Source: Oscillospiraceae bacterium (GTDB lineage Bacteria > Bacillota > Clostridia > Oscillospirales > Oscillospiraceae). Taken from it: a stretch of 35,701 nucleotides of DNA. This document shows, one piece after another, positions 29,142 through 35,701 of the stretch. The stretch covers positions 1-35,701 of the forward strand of contig SVLD01000015.1 of assembly GCA_015068125.1 (NCBI GenBank), in the 5' to 3' direction. Under the pieces are notes generated by a model. The model had not been told where the DNA came from. It saw only the letters and a program-made list of their open reading frames with translations, and searched no databases. The translations under genes and the position numbers were made by a program. Position 1 is the first letter of the stretch, and every line of letters begins with the position of its first letter.

Positions 29142-30224
29142 ATGAGCAAATTCCGTACATTTCTGAAAAGGAAGGACATCGTATTCTCCGGCAAGCGCTA
29201 TGGCATCGATGCTTTGGGTGCTATGGCCCAGGGCTTGTTCTGCACGCTGCTGGTGGGTACGATCCTGGACACCATCGGTCAGCAGTTCGGTATACCCTTC
29301 CTCAATGCGATCATCACCGGATCGTATACCATCGGCGGCCTGTGCAAGGCTATGGTGGGTGTGGGTATCGCTGTGGCCATTGGCTACGCTCTGCACTGCC
29401 CACCCCTGGTGCTGTTTTCCCTGATCCCGGTGGGCTTTGCCTCCAATGCCATGGGCGGCGCCGGCGGACCGCTGGCGGTGTACTTCGTGGTTATCGTGGC
29501 GTCGGAGTTCGGCAAGCTGGTATCCAAGGAAACAAAAGTGGACATTTTGGTGACCCCCATCGTTACCATTCTGGTGGGCATCGGCTTTGCGGCTCTGGTG
29601 GCGGCGCCCATCGGCGCTGCAGCTTCCGCGGTGGGTGATTTCGTAAAGTGGGCCACGGTGCTGCAGCCCTTCTGGATGGGTATGCTGGTCTCCGCGGTGA
29701 TTGGTATCGCCCTGACATTGCCTATTTCCTCTGCAGCCATCTGTGCGGCTTTGGGACTGACCGGTCTGGCCGGCGGCGCTGCTGTGGCGGGCTGCTGCGC
29801 CCAGATGGTGGGCTTCGCTGTCATGAGCTTCCGGGAGAACCGCTGGGGCGGTCTGGTTGCCCAGGGTGTTGGCACCAGCATGCTGCAGATGCCCAATATT
29901 GTGAAGAATCCCAGAATCTGGATTCCGCCTACGCTGGCATCCATGATTACCGGCCCTCTGGCTACCTGCCTGTTTAAGCTGGAAATGAACGGCGCGCCGG
30001 TGTCCTCGGGCATGGGAACCTGTGGCTTCGTAGGCCAGATCGGTGTGTACACCGGCTGGGTGCAGGATGTGACCAATGGCGCGAAAGCCGCCATCACCAC
30101 CATGGACTGGATCGGTCTGGCGCTGATCTGCTTCGTTTTGCCGGCAATTTTGAGCTGGGTGTTCTGCCTGGTTTTGCGCAAGTGGGGCTGGATCAAGGAG
30201 AACGATCTGAAACTGGATCTGTAA
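29142..30224 (+). CDS. PfoR / PTS EIIC-type membrane transporter (PTS_EIIC_2)
   Basis: A 360-residue membrane protein with about nine or ten helices rich in Gly and Ala. GFASNAMGGAGGPLAVYF, LTLPISSAAIC and SSGMGTCGFVGQIGVYTGW are signature stretches of the PTS_EIIC_2 / COG3641 family that includes Clostridium PfoR. It probably moves a small solute; there are no PTS EIIA/EIIB domains here, so phosphotransfer is doubtful. The ATG at 29142 is preceded by GAAAGAGAGTG, a weak site held in a hairpin. An upstream extension to 28980 falls in the structured leader and is not coding. Confidence 0.85.
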   Translation: MSKFRTFLKRKDIVFSGKRYGIDALGAMAQGLFCTLLVGTILDTIGQQFGIPFLNAIITGSYTIGGLCKAMVGVGIAVAIGYALHCPPLVLFSLIPVGFASNAMGGAGGPLAVYFVVIVASEFGKLVSKETKVDILVTPIVTILVGIGFAALVAAPIGAAASAVGDFVKWATVLQPFWMGMLVSAVIGIALTLPISSAAICAALGLTGLAGGAAVAGCCAQMVGFAVMSFRENRWGGLVAQGVGTSMLQMPNIVKNPRIWIPPTLASMITGPLATCLFKLEMNGAPVSSGMGTCGFVGQIGVYTGWVQDVTNGAKAAITTMDWIGLALICFVLPAILSWVFCLVLRKWGWIKENDLKLDL

Positions 30225-30230
30225 ATCAAA

Positions 30231-30262
30231 AAAAACACAGGGCCTTTGCCCTGTGTTTTTTG
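30231..30262 (+). terminator. Terminator of the PfoR-like gene
   Basis: AAAAACACAGGGC pairs with GCCCTGTGTTTTT around CTTT, ending in a T-run. Confidence 0.9.
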
Positions 30263-30322
30263 CTTCCCATTTGGGATAATTTGTGATATGATATGCCCTA
30301 GACCAATGTAAGGAGTAACCCT

Positions 30323-32449
30323 ATGCAAACCATTTCTGAGATCCTGGCCGCCGAGCTGGGACAAAAACTGCAATATGTGGAGAATGTGATCTCTCTCATG
30401 GACGAGGGCAATACCATTCCCTTTATCGCCCGCTACCGCAAGGAAATGCACGGCGCTATGGACGACACCGTCCTGCGTACCCTGGAGACCCGGCTGACCT
30501 ACCTGCGCAACCTGCAGCAGCGCCGGGAGGAAGTGAAAAATTCCATCGAAAACCAGGGAAAACTGACCCCGGAGCTGTCCGACGCCATTGATAATGCGGC
30601 CACTCTGGCTGAGGTGGAGGATCTGTACCGCCCCTATAAGCAGAAGCGCCGCACCCGTGGCTCTGTGGCCCGGGAAAAGGGACTGGAGCCTTTGGCCGCC
30701 GCCATTTTTGCCCAGGATGGGCAGGATCCGGCGGTACTGGCACAGGATTATGTAAATCCTGAAAAGGGCGTGGAAACCATCGAAGATGCCCTGCAAGGCG
30801 CGTCGGACATCATTGCCGAGGATCTTTCTGACGATGCCGCCATCCGCAAAAACCTCCGGGAGCTGATGAACCGCAAGGCGGTGCTGACCTGCCACGCCGA
30901 GGATCCTGAGGCGGACAGTGTGTACCGGCTGTATTATGACTTTTCCCAGCCCATTTCCCGTCTGCTGGATCACCAGATTTTGGCTATCAACCGGGGCGAA
31001 AAAGAGGGCATTTTGAAGCCCAATGTGGTGCTCCCCGGCAATGATGGCGCCGCCTGTGTCATTCGGGCGGCGTTGAAGCCCACGGCCTTTGTATCTGCTT
31101 TTGTCCGGGCGGCAGCAGAGGATGCCTATGAACGGCTGATCTTCCCCTCCTTGCAGCGGGAGGTCCGCAGCGACCTGTCGGAAAAGGCCTACGCCGGCGC
31201 CATCCACAATTTTGCTTTGAATTTGAAGCCTTTGCTGATGCAGCCTCCGGTGAAGGGCTTTGTGACCATGGGCTTGGATCCCGGATACCGCAACGGCTGC
31301 AAGGTGGCGGTGGTGGATGCCACCGGTAAGGTGTTGGCTACTTCAGTGGTGTATCCCACCTTCAGTGAGAAGAAAAAGCAGGAGGCCATTGTAGTGCTTT
31401 CGGGCTTGATGAAGCGGCATCAGGTGCGGCACATTGCCATTGGCAACGGCACGGCCTCCCGGGAAACCGAGGCCATGACTGTGGAGCTGCTCCAGAGCTT
31501 CCCCGAGGCCAGCTATATGATCGTCAATGAAGCCGGCGCTTCCGTATATTCCGCATCGCCTCTGGCGGCGGAGGAATTCCCGGAGTTTGATGTGAACTTG
31601 CGCAGCGCGGTGTCCATCGCCCGTCGGCTTCAGGATCCCCTGGCGGAGCTGGTGAAGATCGACCCCAAGGCCATCGGCGTGGGTCAGTATCAGCACGACT
31701 GCCCCCAGAAGGAACTGGATACCGCCCTGGGCGGGGTGGTGGAGGACTGCGTGAATGCTGTGGGCGTGGATGTGAATACAGCATCTGCCAGCCTGCTGCA
31801 GCAGATATCCGGTCTGAATGCCACCACGGCGAAGAATATCGTGGCGTTCCGTGAGGAAAACGGCCCCTTCGGCAGCCGTTCTCAGCTGAAAAAAGTGCCG
31901 AAACTGGGACCCAAGGCATTCCAGCAGTGCGCCGGCTTTCTCCGGGTTCCGGAAAGCAAGGAACTGCTGGACAACACCGGCGTGCATCCGGAATCCTACG
32001 ATGCCGCCAAGAAGCTGATGACCCTGTTGGGCGGCGAACGCGCTGACCTGCCTCAGCGACTGGAGCGCTTTGGCGCTGACGCCGCCGCGGAGCAGTGCGG
32101 CGTGGGCGAGATGACCCTGGTGGACATTGCCAAGGAACTGAGCAAGCCCGGCCGTGATCCCCGTGATGAGCTGCCGGCACCCATCCTGCGGAAGGATGTG
32201 CTGGAAATGAAGGACTTAAAGCCCGGCATGGAACTGACCGGCACAGTCCGAAATGTCATCGACTTTGGCGTCTTTGTGGATATCGGCGTCCATCAGGACG
32301 GCCTGGTGCATATCTCCCAGGTGTGCAATCGCCGGCTGCGGCATCCCAGCGAAGCTGTTAAGGTGGGTGACGTGGTCAAAGTCGTGGTGCTGGAGGTGGA
32401 CGAAAAGCGCCACCGCATCAGCCTGTCCATGAAGCAGGCCAAGGGCTAA
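30323..32449 (+). CDS. tex: Tex family RNA-binding transcription accessory protein
   Basis: A 708-residue Tex protein. Order: helical N-terminal domain (IPFIARYRKEMHG), YqgF/RNase-H-like domain near residue 310 (VTMGLDPGYRNGCKVAVVD), helix-hairpin-helix repeats (ISGLNATTAKNIVAFREENG, FGSRSQLKKVPKLG), and an S1 RNA-binding domain at residues about 630-705 (GMELTGTVRNVIDFGVFVDIG). The length is slightly below the usual 720-780. Tex binds nucleic acid and is linked to transcription and toxin expression in pathogens. AAGGAG lies eight bases upstream of the ATG. It converges on the M18 aminopeptidase gene. Confidence 0.95.
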   Translation: MQTISEILAAELGQKLQYVENVISLMDEGNTIPFIARYRKEMHGAMDDTVLRTLETRLTYLRNLQQRREEVKNSIENQGKLTPELSDAIDNAATLAEVEDLYRPYKQKRRTRGSVAREKGLEPLAAAIFAQDGQDPAVLAQDYVNPEKGVETIEDALQGASDIIAEDLSDDAAIRKNLRELMNRKAVLTCHAEDPEADSVYRLYYDFSQPISRLLDHQILAINRGEKEGILKPNVVLPGNDGAACVIRAALKPTAFVSAFVRAAAEDAYERLIFPSLQREVRSDLSEKAYAGAIHNFALNLKPLLMQPPVKGFVTMGLDPGYRNGCKVAVVDATGKVLATSVVYPTFSEKKKQEAIVVLSGLMKRHQVRHIAIGNGTASRETEAMTVELLQSFPEASYMIVNEAGASVYSASPLAAEEFPEFDVNLRSAVSIARRLQDPLAELVKIDPKAIGVGQYQHDCPQKELDTALGGVVEDCVNAVGVDVNTASASLLQQISGLNATTAKNIVAFREENGPFGSRSQLKKVPKLGPKAFQQCAGFLRVPESKELLDNTGVHPESYDAAKKLMTLLGGERADLPQRLERFGADAAAEQCGVGEMTLVDIAKELSKPGRDPRDELPAPILRKDVLEMKDLKPGMELTGTVRNVIDFGVFVDIGVHQDGLVHISQVCNRRLRHPSEAVKVGDVVKVVVLEVDEKRHRISLSMKQAKG

Positions 32450-32460
32450 AAGCATAAAAA

Positions 32461-32487
32461 ATCTCCCCGGAAATTTCCCGGGGAGAT
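32461..32487. terminator. Bidirectional terminator between tex and the M18 gene
   Basis: ATCTCCCCGG pairs with CCGGGGAGAT. The minus strand is followed by TTTTTTAT; the plus strand by CATCTTTTAT. Confidence 0.85.
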
Positions 32488-32493
32488 CATCTT

Positions 32494-33879
32494 TTATGCC
32501 AGATAGATAGCCTTGCAGGCCAGCATGGTTTCGTAGCAGTCCAGCTTGGAAACCAGTTCCAGGGGCGCGTGCATGCTCAGCACGGGCACGCCGGCGTCCA
32601 CGGTGACGATGTTGCGGTTGGCCATATAGGCAGCCACAGTACCGCCGCCGCCCTGGTCAACCTTGCCCAGCGTGGCGATCTGCCAGATGACACCGGCATT
32701 TTCAAAGGTGGTGCGGATGTGGCCCATGGCCTCGGCGGAAGCATCGGAAGCGCCGCCCTTGCCGCCACGACCGGTGTACTTGCAGATGGAAACGCCGTAG
32801 TTCAGCATGGAGTTGTTCCGGCGATCGGAAACTTCGGGGAAGTTGGGGTCAAAAGCGTTGCTGACATCGGCAGACAGGCAGAAGGAATTGGCGAAGCAGT
32901 CGAAGAGCTTCACACCCTGGGCATCGCACAGGCTGCCCATGAAATGCTCGAAGTACTGGCTCTGCATGCCGGAGATGCCCACGGAGCCGATCTCTTCCTT
33001 GTCTGCCAGAATGCAGACAGCGGTCTTGGTGGGGGTGGGGATGTTGAACAGTGCTTCCAGCTCGGCGTAAGCGCAGACCCGGTCGTCATGACCGTAGGCG
33101 CTGATGAGGCTGCGGTCAAAGCCCACTTCTCTGCAGCGGCCGGCAGGCACGATGGTCAGCTCAGCAGACAGGAAGTCGGACTCAATGAGGCCGTACTTTT
33201 CGTTCAGGAACTTCATCACATTCAGCTTCACCAGGTCGCTGCCCTCACCCTCAATGGGCTCGGTACCCAGGATCACATTCAGCTGCTCGGCGGCGATGAC
33301 CTTGCCGGCAGTTTTCTGCATCTGGTCAGCGGACAGGTGGATCAGCAGGTCGGAGACCATCAGGATGGGATCGTTGTCATCCTCACCGATGGTGACAGTG
33401 ATGACAGTGCCGTCCTTGCGGTAAACCACGCCGTGGAGCGCCAGGGGAACGGTAACCCACTGGTACTTCTTGATGCCGCCGTAGTAATTGGTCTTGAAGT
33501 AAGCAATTTCGGAATCCTCATACAGGGGATTGGGCTTCAGGTCCATACGGGGGGAGTCAACATGGGCAGCGCAGATGTTAGCGCCGTTAGCCAGAGATTC
33601 GGTGCCGATGACGGCCAGGGCGATGGCCTTGTCACGGTTGTTGTAGTAGATCTTGTCGCCGGGCTTTACTTCCATGCCGGGGGCGAAGGGCTTAAAGCCG
33701 TTCTTTTCGGCTTCCCGGATGGCCCAGGTGGTAGCTTCACGCTCGGTCTTGGCTTCGTCCATGAAGGCCATGTAGCGCTTGCAGTAGCTTTCCATTTCGG
33801 CGCGCTCCTCAGCGGAGATGCGGGTGTAGCCGTTCTTGGGAGCGGCGATGAGGGATTCGCGGAGTTCTTCGGTGGTCAT
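32494..33879 (-). CDS. M18 family aminopeptidase
   Basis: A 461-residue zinc aminopeptidase of family M18 (aspartyl/aminopeptidase I group). Metal-site motifs are AAHVDSPRMD (His106, Asp108), KEEIGSVG with catalytic and ligand Glu, SADVSNAFDP, and the late SMHAPLE. The dodecameric cytoplasmic enzyme trims N-terminal residues from peptides. The length is normal. AAGGAGG lies eight bases upstream. It is 25 bases downstream of coaE and likely the third gene of ywlC-coaE-M18. Confidence 0.95.
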   Translation of the reverse strand: MTTEELRESLIAAPKNGYTRISAEERAEMESYCKRYMAFMDEAKTEREATTWAIREAEKNGFKPFAPGMEVKPGDKIYYNNRDKAIALAVIGTESLANGANICAAHVDSPRMDLKPNPLYEDSEIAYFKTNYYGGIKKYQWVTVPLALHGVVYRKDGTVITVTIGEDDNDPILMVSDLLIHLSADQMQKTAGKVIAAEQLNVILGTEPIEGEGSDLVKLNVMKFLNEKYGLIESDFLSAELTIVPAGRCREVGFDRSLISAYGHDDRVCAYAELEALFNIPTPTKTAVCILADKEEIGSVGISGMQSQYFEHFMGSLCDAQGVKLFDCFANSFCLSADVSNAFDPNFPEVSDRRNNSMLNYGVSICKYTGRGGKGGASDASAEAMGHIRTTFENAGVIWQIATLGKVDQGGGGTVAAYMANRNIVTVDAGVPVLSMHAPLELVSKLDCYETMLACKAIYLA

Positions 33880-33904
33880 ATCGGTATCCTCCTTATGATG
33901 ATGG

Positions 33905-34480
33905 TTACATTATACCTAAGCTGTGCAAAAATGCAAGGCATTTTTCCCGGAATTGTTCCGGGGTGCCGTCGTTGTACAGCGCATGGTCACATCTTTCCCG
34001 GAACCACTGGTGCGTATGCTGGGCGGCGATGCGTTTCCGGGCGTAGCTTTCAGAAATGCCGTCCCGATCCATGAGCCGGCGGATTCGGGTCTCCTCCGGG
34101 GCGAAAACCGCGGCGGTGACATCGCAAAGCGGAGCAAGACCGCCCTCAAACAGGCCGATGGCATCGATGGCTGCCAGTTTAGGACTGCTCGCAAGCTGCC
34201 GCAAGACCTCCTGACGGACGGCTTCGTGGGTGATGCGATTTAAATCCAGCAGCGCCTTTTCGTCGGCAAATACGATTTCACCCAGAGCTTTTCTGTCCAG
34301 CTCACCCTCTTTCGTGACGCCGGGAAAGCGGGTTTCTATGGCAGTCAGCAAAGCCTGATCGGTTTTCAAAAGATGGTGGTAGATAGCGTCGCAGTCCAGG
34401 ATCAAACCACCTTTATCCGCAATGATTTGCAAAAGGGTGGTTTTTCCGCAGCCGCTCCCGCCGGTGATGCCGATGATCAT
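33905..34480 (-). CDS. coaE: Dephospho-CoA kinase
   Basis: A 191-residue P-loop kinase for the last step of coenzyme A synthesis (3'-phosphorylation of dephospho-CoA). Walker A is GGSGCGKTT at residues 6-14, with LDCDAIYHHLL as the substrate-site acidic motif and RIRRLMDRDGISESYARKR as the lid. The length is typical. ATG 34480 overlaps the ywlC stop by four bases (ATGA) and has GGAGG upstream; the longer frame lies within ywlC. It is an essential enzyme in most bacteria. Confidence 0.94.
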   Translation of the reverse strand: MIIGITGGSGCGKTTLLQIIADKGGLILDCDAIYHHLLKTDQALLTAIETRFPGVTKEGELDRKALGEIVFADEKALLDLNRITHEAVRQEVLRQLASSPKLAAIDAIGLFEGGLAPLCDVTAAVFAPEETRIRRLMDRDGISESYARKRIAAQHTHQWFRERCDHALYNDGTPEQFREKCLAFLHSLGIM

Positions 34481-35511
34481 AGTGCCACCTCCGCATCCAC
34501 AATGTGGAATGCCGCGGCCTTTTTCAGCCGGTTCTGCACCGCGTAGGCCACGCCGCCGCCAACGGGGCAACGGGCGTAAACCTTGCCGATGCTGCTGTCG
34601 TCCAGCTCCCGCAACGCGGCAAAGAGACCGGCAGATAAGGTGTTGACATCGGCTTCCTGACCGTAGGACAGGGGATTGCAGTCGGCGTACAGAGGCAGTT
34701 CTTCTTCAAAGCAAAGCACCCGGTCACCGGGTTCAAAATGCCGGTGGATATATTCCGCAGCCTTTTTACGCTCACCGGCTACAATGATCACAGGCTCTGC
34801 CGGGGCGTAGTGGCGGTATTTCATGCCGGGGGCTTTTACCACCTCGTCTTTGTCGATTTGAGCGGTAACGGCCTTGTCGATCACAAGGTCTCCCAGTACG
34901 GCGATAAGCTGCTCCGGGGTGATGCCGCCGGGGCGCAGAAGCCGGGGCGGGTTCTCCGTCAGATCCACAATGGTGGATTCCACGCCAACCGCGCAAGCTC
35001 CGCCATCGATGATCAGGGGGATCTTTCCGTCGTGATCGTGGAGCACATGCTCTGCGGTGGTGGTGGAGGGCTTGCCGGAAATATTGGCAGAGGGGGCGGC
35101 CACGGGGATATTTGCGTGGCGGATGATTCTGCGGGTGACGTCACAATCCGGGCATCTGACCGCCACGGTGGGAAGACCTGCCCGGGTGGATAGGGGGACA
35201 ATATCCTTGGCCGGCAGCACCATGGTCAGAGGGCCGGGCCAAAAGGCTTCTGCCAGACGGTAGGCGCTTTCCGGGATGTTATGGCAAAACATATCCATTT
35301 GCTCCGGGTCAGCGATGTGGAGGATCAGCGGATTATCCTGAGGACGGCCTTTGACTTCAAAAATCTTTGCAACAGCCTCCGGATTCAGTCCGTTTGCGCC
35401 TAGGCCGTAGACGGTTTCTGTGGGCAAACCCACCAAGTTACCGGCTGTCAGATTCCCTGCGGCAGAAATGACTGCCAATTCGTCGTCGGCAGGAATGATC
35501 TGGGTATGCAT
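34477..35511 (-). CDS. ywlC: L-threonylcarbamoyladenylate synthase (Sua5/YwlC type)
   Basis: A 344-residue two-domain enzyme. The N-terminal YrdC domain has LPTETVYGLG, KGRPQDNPL and SANISGKPS, which bind threonine and ATP. The linker PGMKYRHYAP leads into the C-terminal Sua5 domain. It makes threonylcarbamoyl-AMP from Thr, bicarbonate and ATP for t6A37 of ANN-reading tRNAs. ATG 35511 has AAGGAGG eight bases upstream; the frame further upstream covers the promoter. It is the first gene of a minus-strand group with coaE and the aminopeptidase. Confidence 0.95.
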   Translation of the reverse strand: MHTQIIPADDELAVISAAGNLTAGNLVGLPTETVYGLGANGLNPEAVAKIFEVKGRPQDNPLILHIADPEQMDMFCHNIPESAYRLAEAFWPGPLTMVLPAKDIVPLSTRAGLPTVAVRCPDCDVTRRIIRHANIPVAAPSANISGKPSTTTAEHVLHDHDGKIPLIIDGGACAVGVESTIVDLTENPPRLLRPGGITPEQLIAVLGDLVIDKAVTAQIDKDEVVKAPGMKYRHYAPAEPVIIVAGERKKAAEYIHRHFEPGDRVLCFEEELPLYADCNPLSYGQEADVNTLSAGLFAALRELDDSSIGKVYARCPVGGGVAYAVQNRLKKAAAFHIVDAEVAL

Positions 35512-35539
35512 AGTCTGTCCTCCTTTCGTAATTTCTGTC

Positions 35540-35568
35540 ATTTTACTGTATTCTGCGCCAAAATGCAA
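35540..35568 (-). promoter_or_regulatory. Promoter of ywlC-coaE-M18
   Basis: On the minus strand, TTGCAT (35568-35563), 17 bases, TAAAAT (35545-35540), 28 bases before the start codon. Confidence 0.65.
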
Positions 35569-35581
35569 CAGTTTACAGTGA

Positions 35582-35650
35582 TTTGTCAAACTAAGTGCAA
35601 CACTTTTTGAAGTTCAAGATCCCAAAGATATTGAGCTGAAACAAATTTAA
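35582..35650 (+). pseudogene. Possible 3' remnant of a protein gene
   Basis: A 22-codon open frame ends LFEVQDPKDIELKQI then TAA at 35648-35650, 13 bases before a hairpin terminator. The frame is closed by a stop at 35579 and has no start or ribosome site. The TTTGTCAAACTAAGTGCAACA at its 5' edge resembles IS30-like element ends, so an old insertion may have removed the 5' part. This is weak evidence. Confidence 0.25.
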
Positions 35651-35663
35651 GAACCTTGCGAGG

Positions 35664-35692
35664 CCTGGCGTTGATCAACGCCAGGTTTCGTT
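35664..35692 (+). terminator. Hairpin terminator at the right edge
   Basis: CCTGGCGTT pairs with AACGCCAGG around GATC, followed by TTTCGTTTTA. Confidence 0.65.
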
Positions 35693-35701
35693 TTAGTGTA
35701 A

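Noticed and set aside
32569..34074. Open plus-strand frame of 501 codons
   Set aside because: Antisense to the M18 aminopeptidase; Gly/Val/His-rich shadow.

Overview
The window looks like a chromosomal segment of a spore-forming gut Firmicute, probably Oscillospiraceae/Ruminococcaceae-like. The evidence is a spoIVA gene, Gram-positive lipoprotein signals, strong AGGAGG ribosome sites, a YerC-type TrpR-family regulator, a MetV/MetF pair, and the kinds of short structured repeats common in that group. No rRNA, CRISPR array or complete insertion sequence is visible. Species assignment is inference.

Layout. 1-122 is the 3' end of a probable surface protein. 382-3007 (minus) is a housekeeping cluster: a DUF1858 redox protein, trmK, a Nif3-like protein and yebC. 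3047-5690 (plus) is a polar amino-acid ABC transporter followed by a TrpR/YerC-like regulator, then tRNA-Gly. 5877-6601 is an accessory insert with a heptamer/hairpin array and an AT-rich GNAT gene. A CDF metal exporter follows. 7925-14636 (minus) reads as one operon: a divergent type IIA topoisomerase pair (parE, parC), a DUF559 nuclease-like gene wedged between them inside inverted structured repeats, a YitT membrane protein, and a lipoprotein whose transglutaminase-like domain lacks its catalytic residues. 14790-16614 (minus) holds a PHP phosphatase and mutY.

tRNA-Arg at 16787 is followed by partial copies of its own 3' end and a small accessory island (17141-18986). The island has two proteins of unknown function, a divergent XRE regulator with paired operators, a second XRE protein, and a hairpin repeat flanked by a 14-bp direct duplication. 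19071-21744 is metV-metF-sugar isomerase. 21774-23156 is a phage-type lysis cassette with no other phage genes. It is followed by an SGNH lipoprotein hydrolase (minus), spoIVA and a large YfhO-like membrane protein. 28906-30262 is a PfoR/EIIC-like transporter behind a consensus promoter and a roughly 200-nt structured leader. The tail holds tex (plus) and a minus-strand group of ywlC, coaE and an M18 aminopeptidase.

The most interesting material lies between the housekeeping genes. Two related families of small structured repeats (palindrome head, variable but self-complementary hairpin, GAGG-type end) occur at five places. One family brackets a DUF559 nuclease-like gene whose ribosome binding site is supplied by the repeat itself. 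This could be a repeat-nuclease mobile unit comparable in concept to REP/RAYT, but that is inference. The unclassified leader RNA at 28941-29141 and the divergent operator at 18243-18292 are the next best leads.
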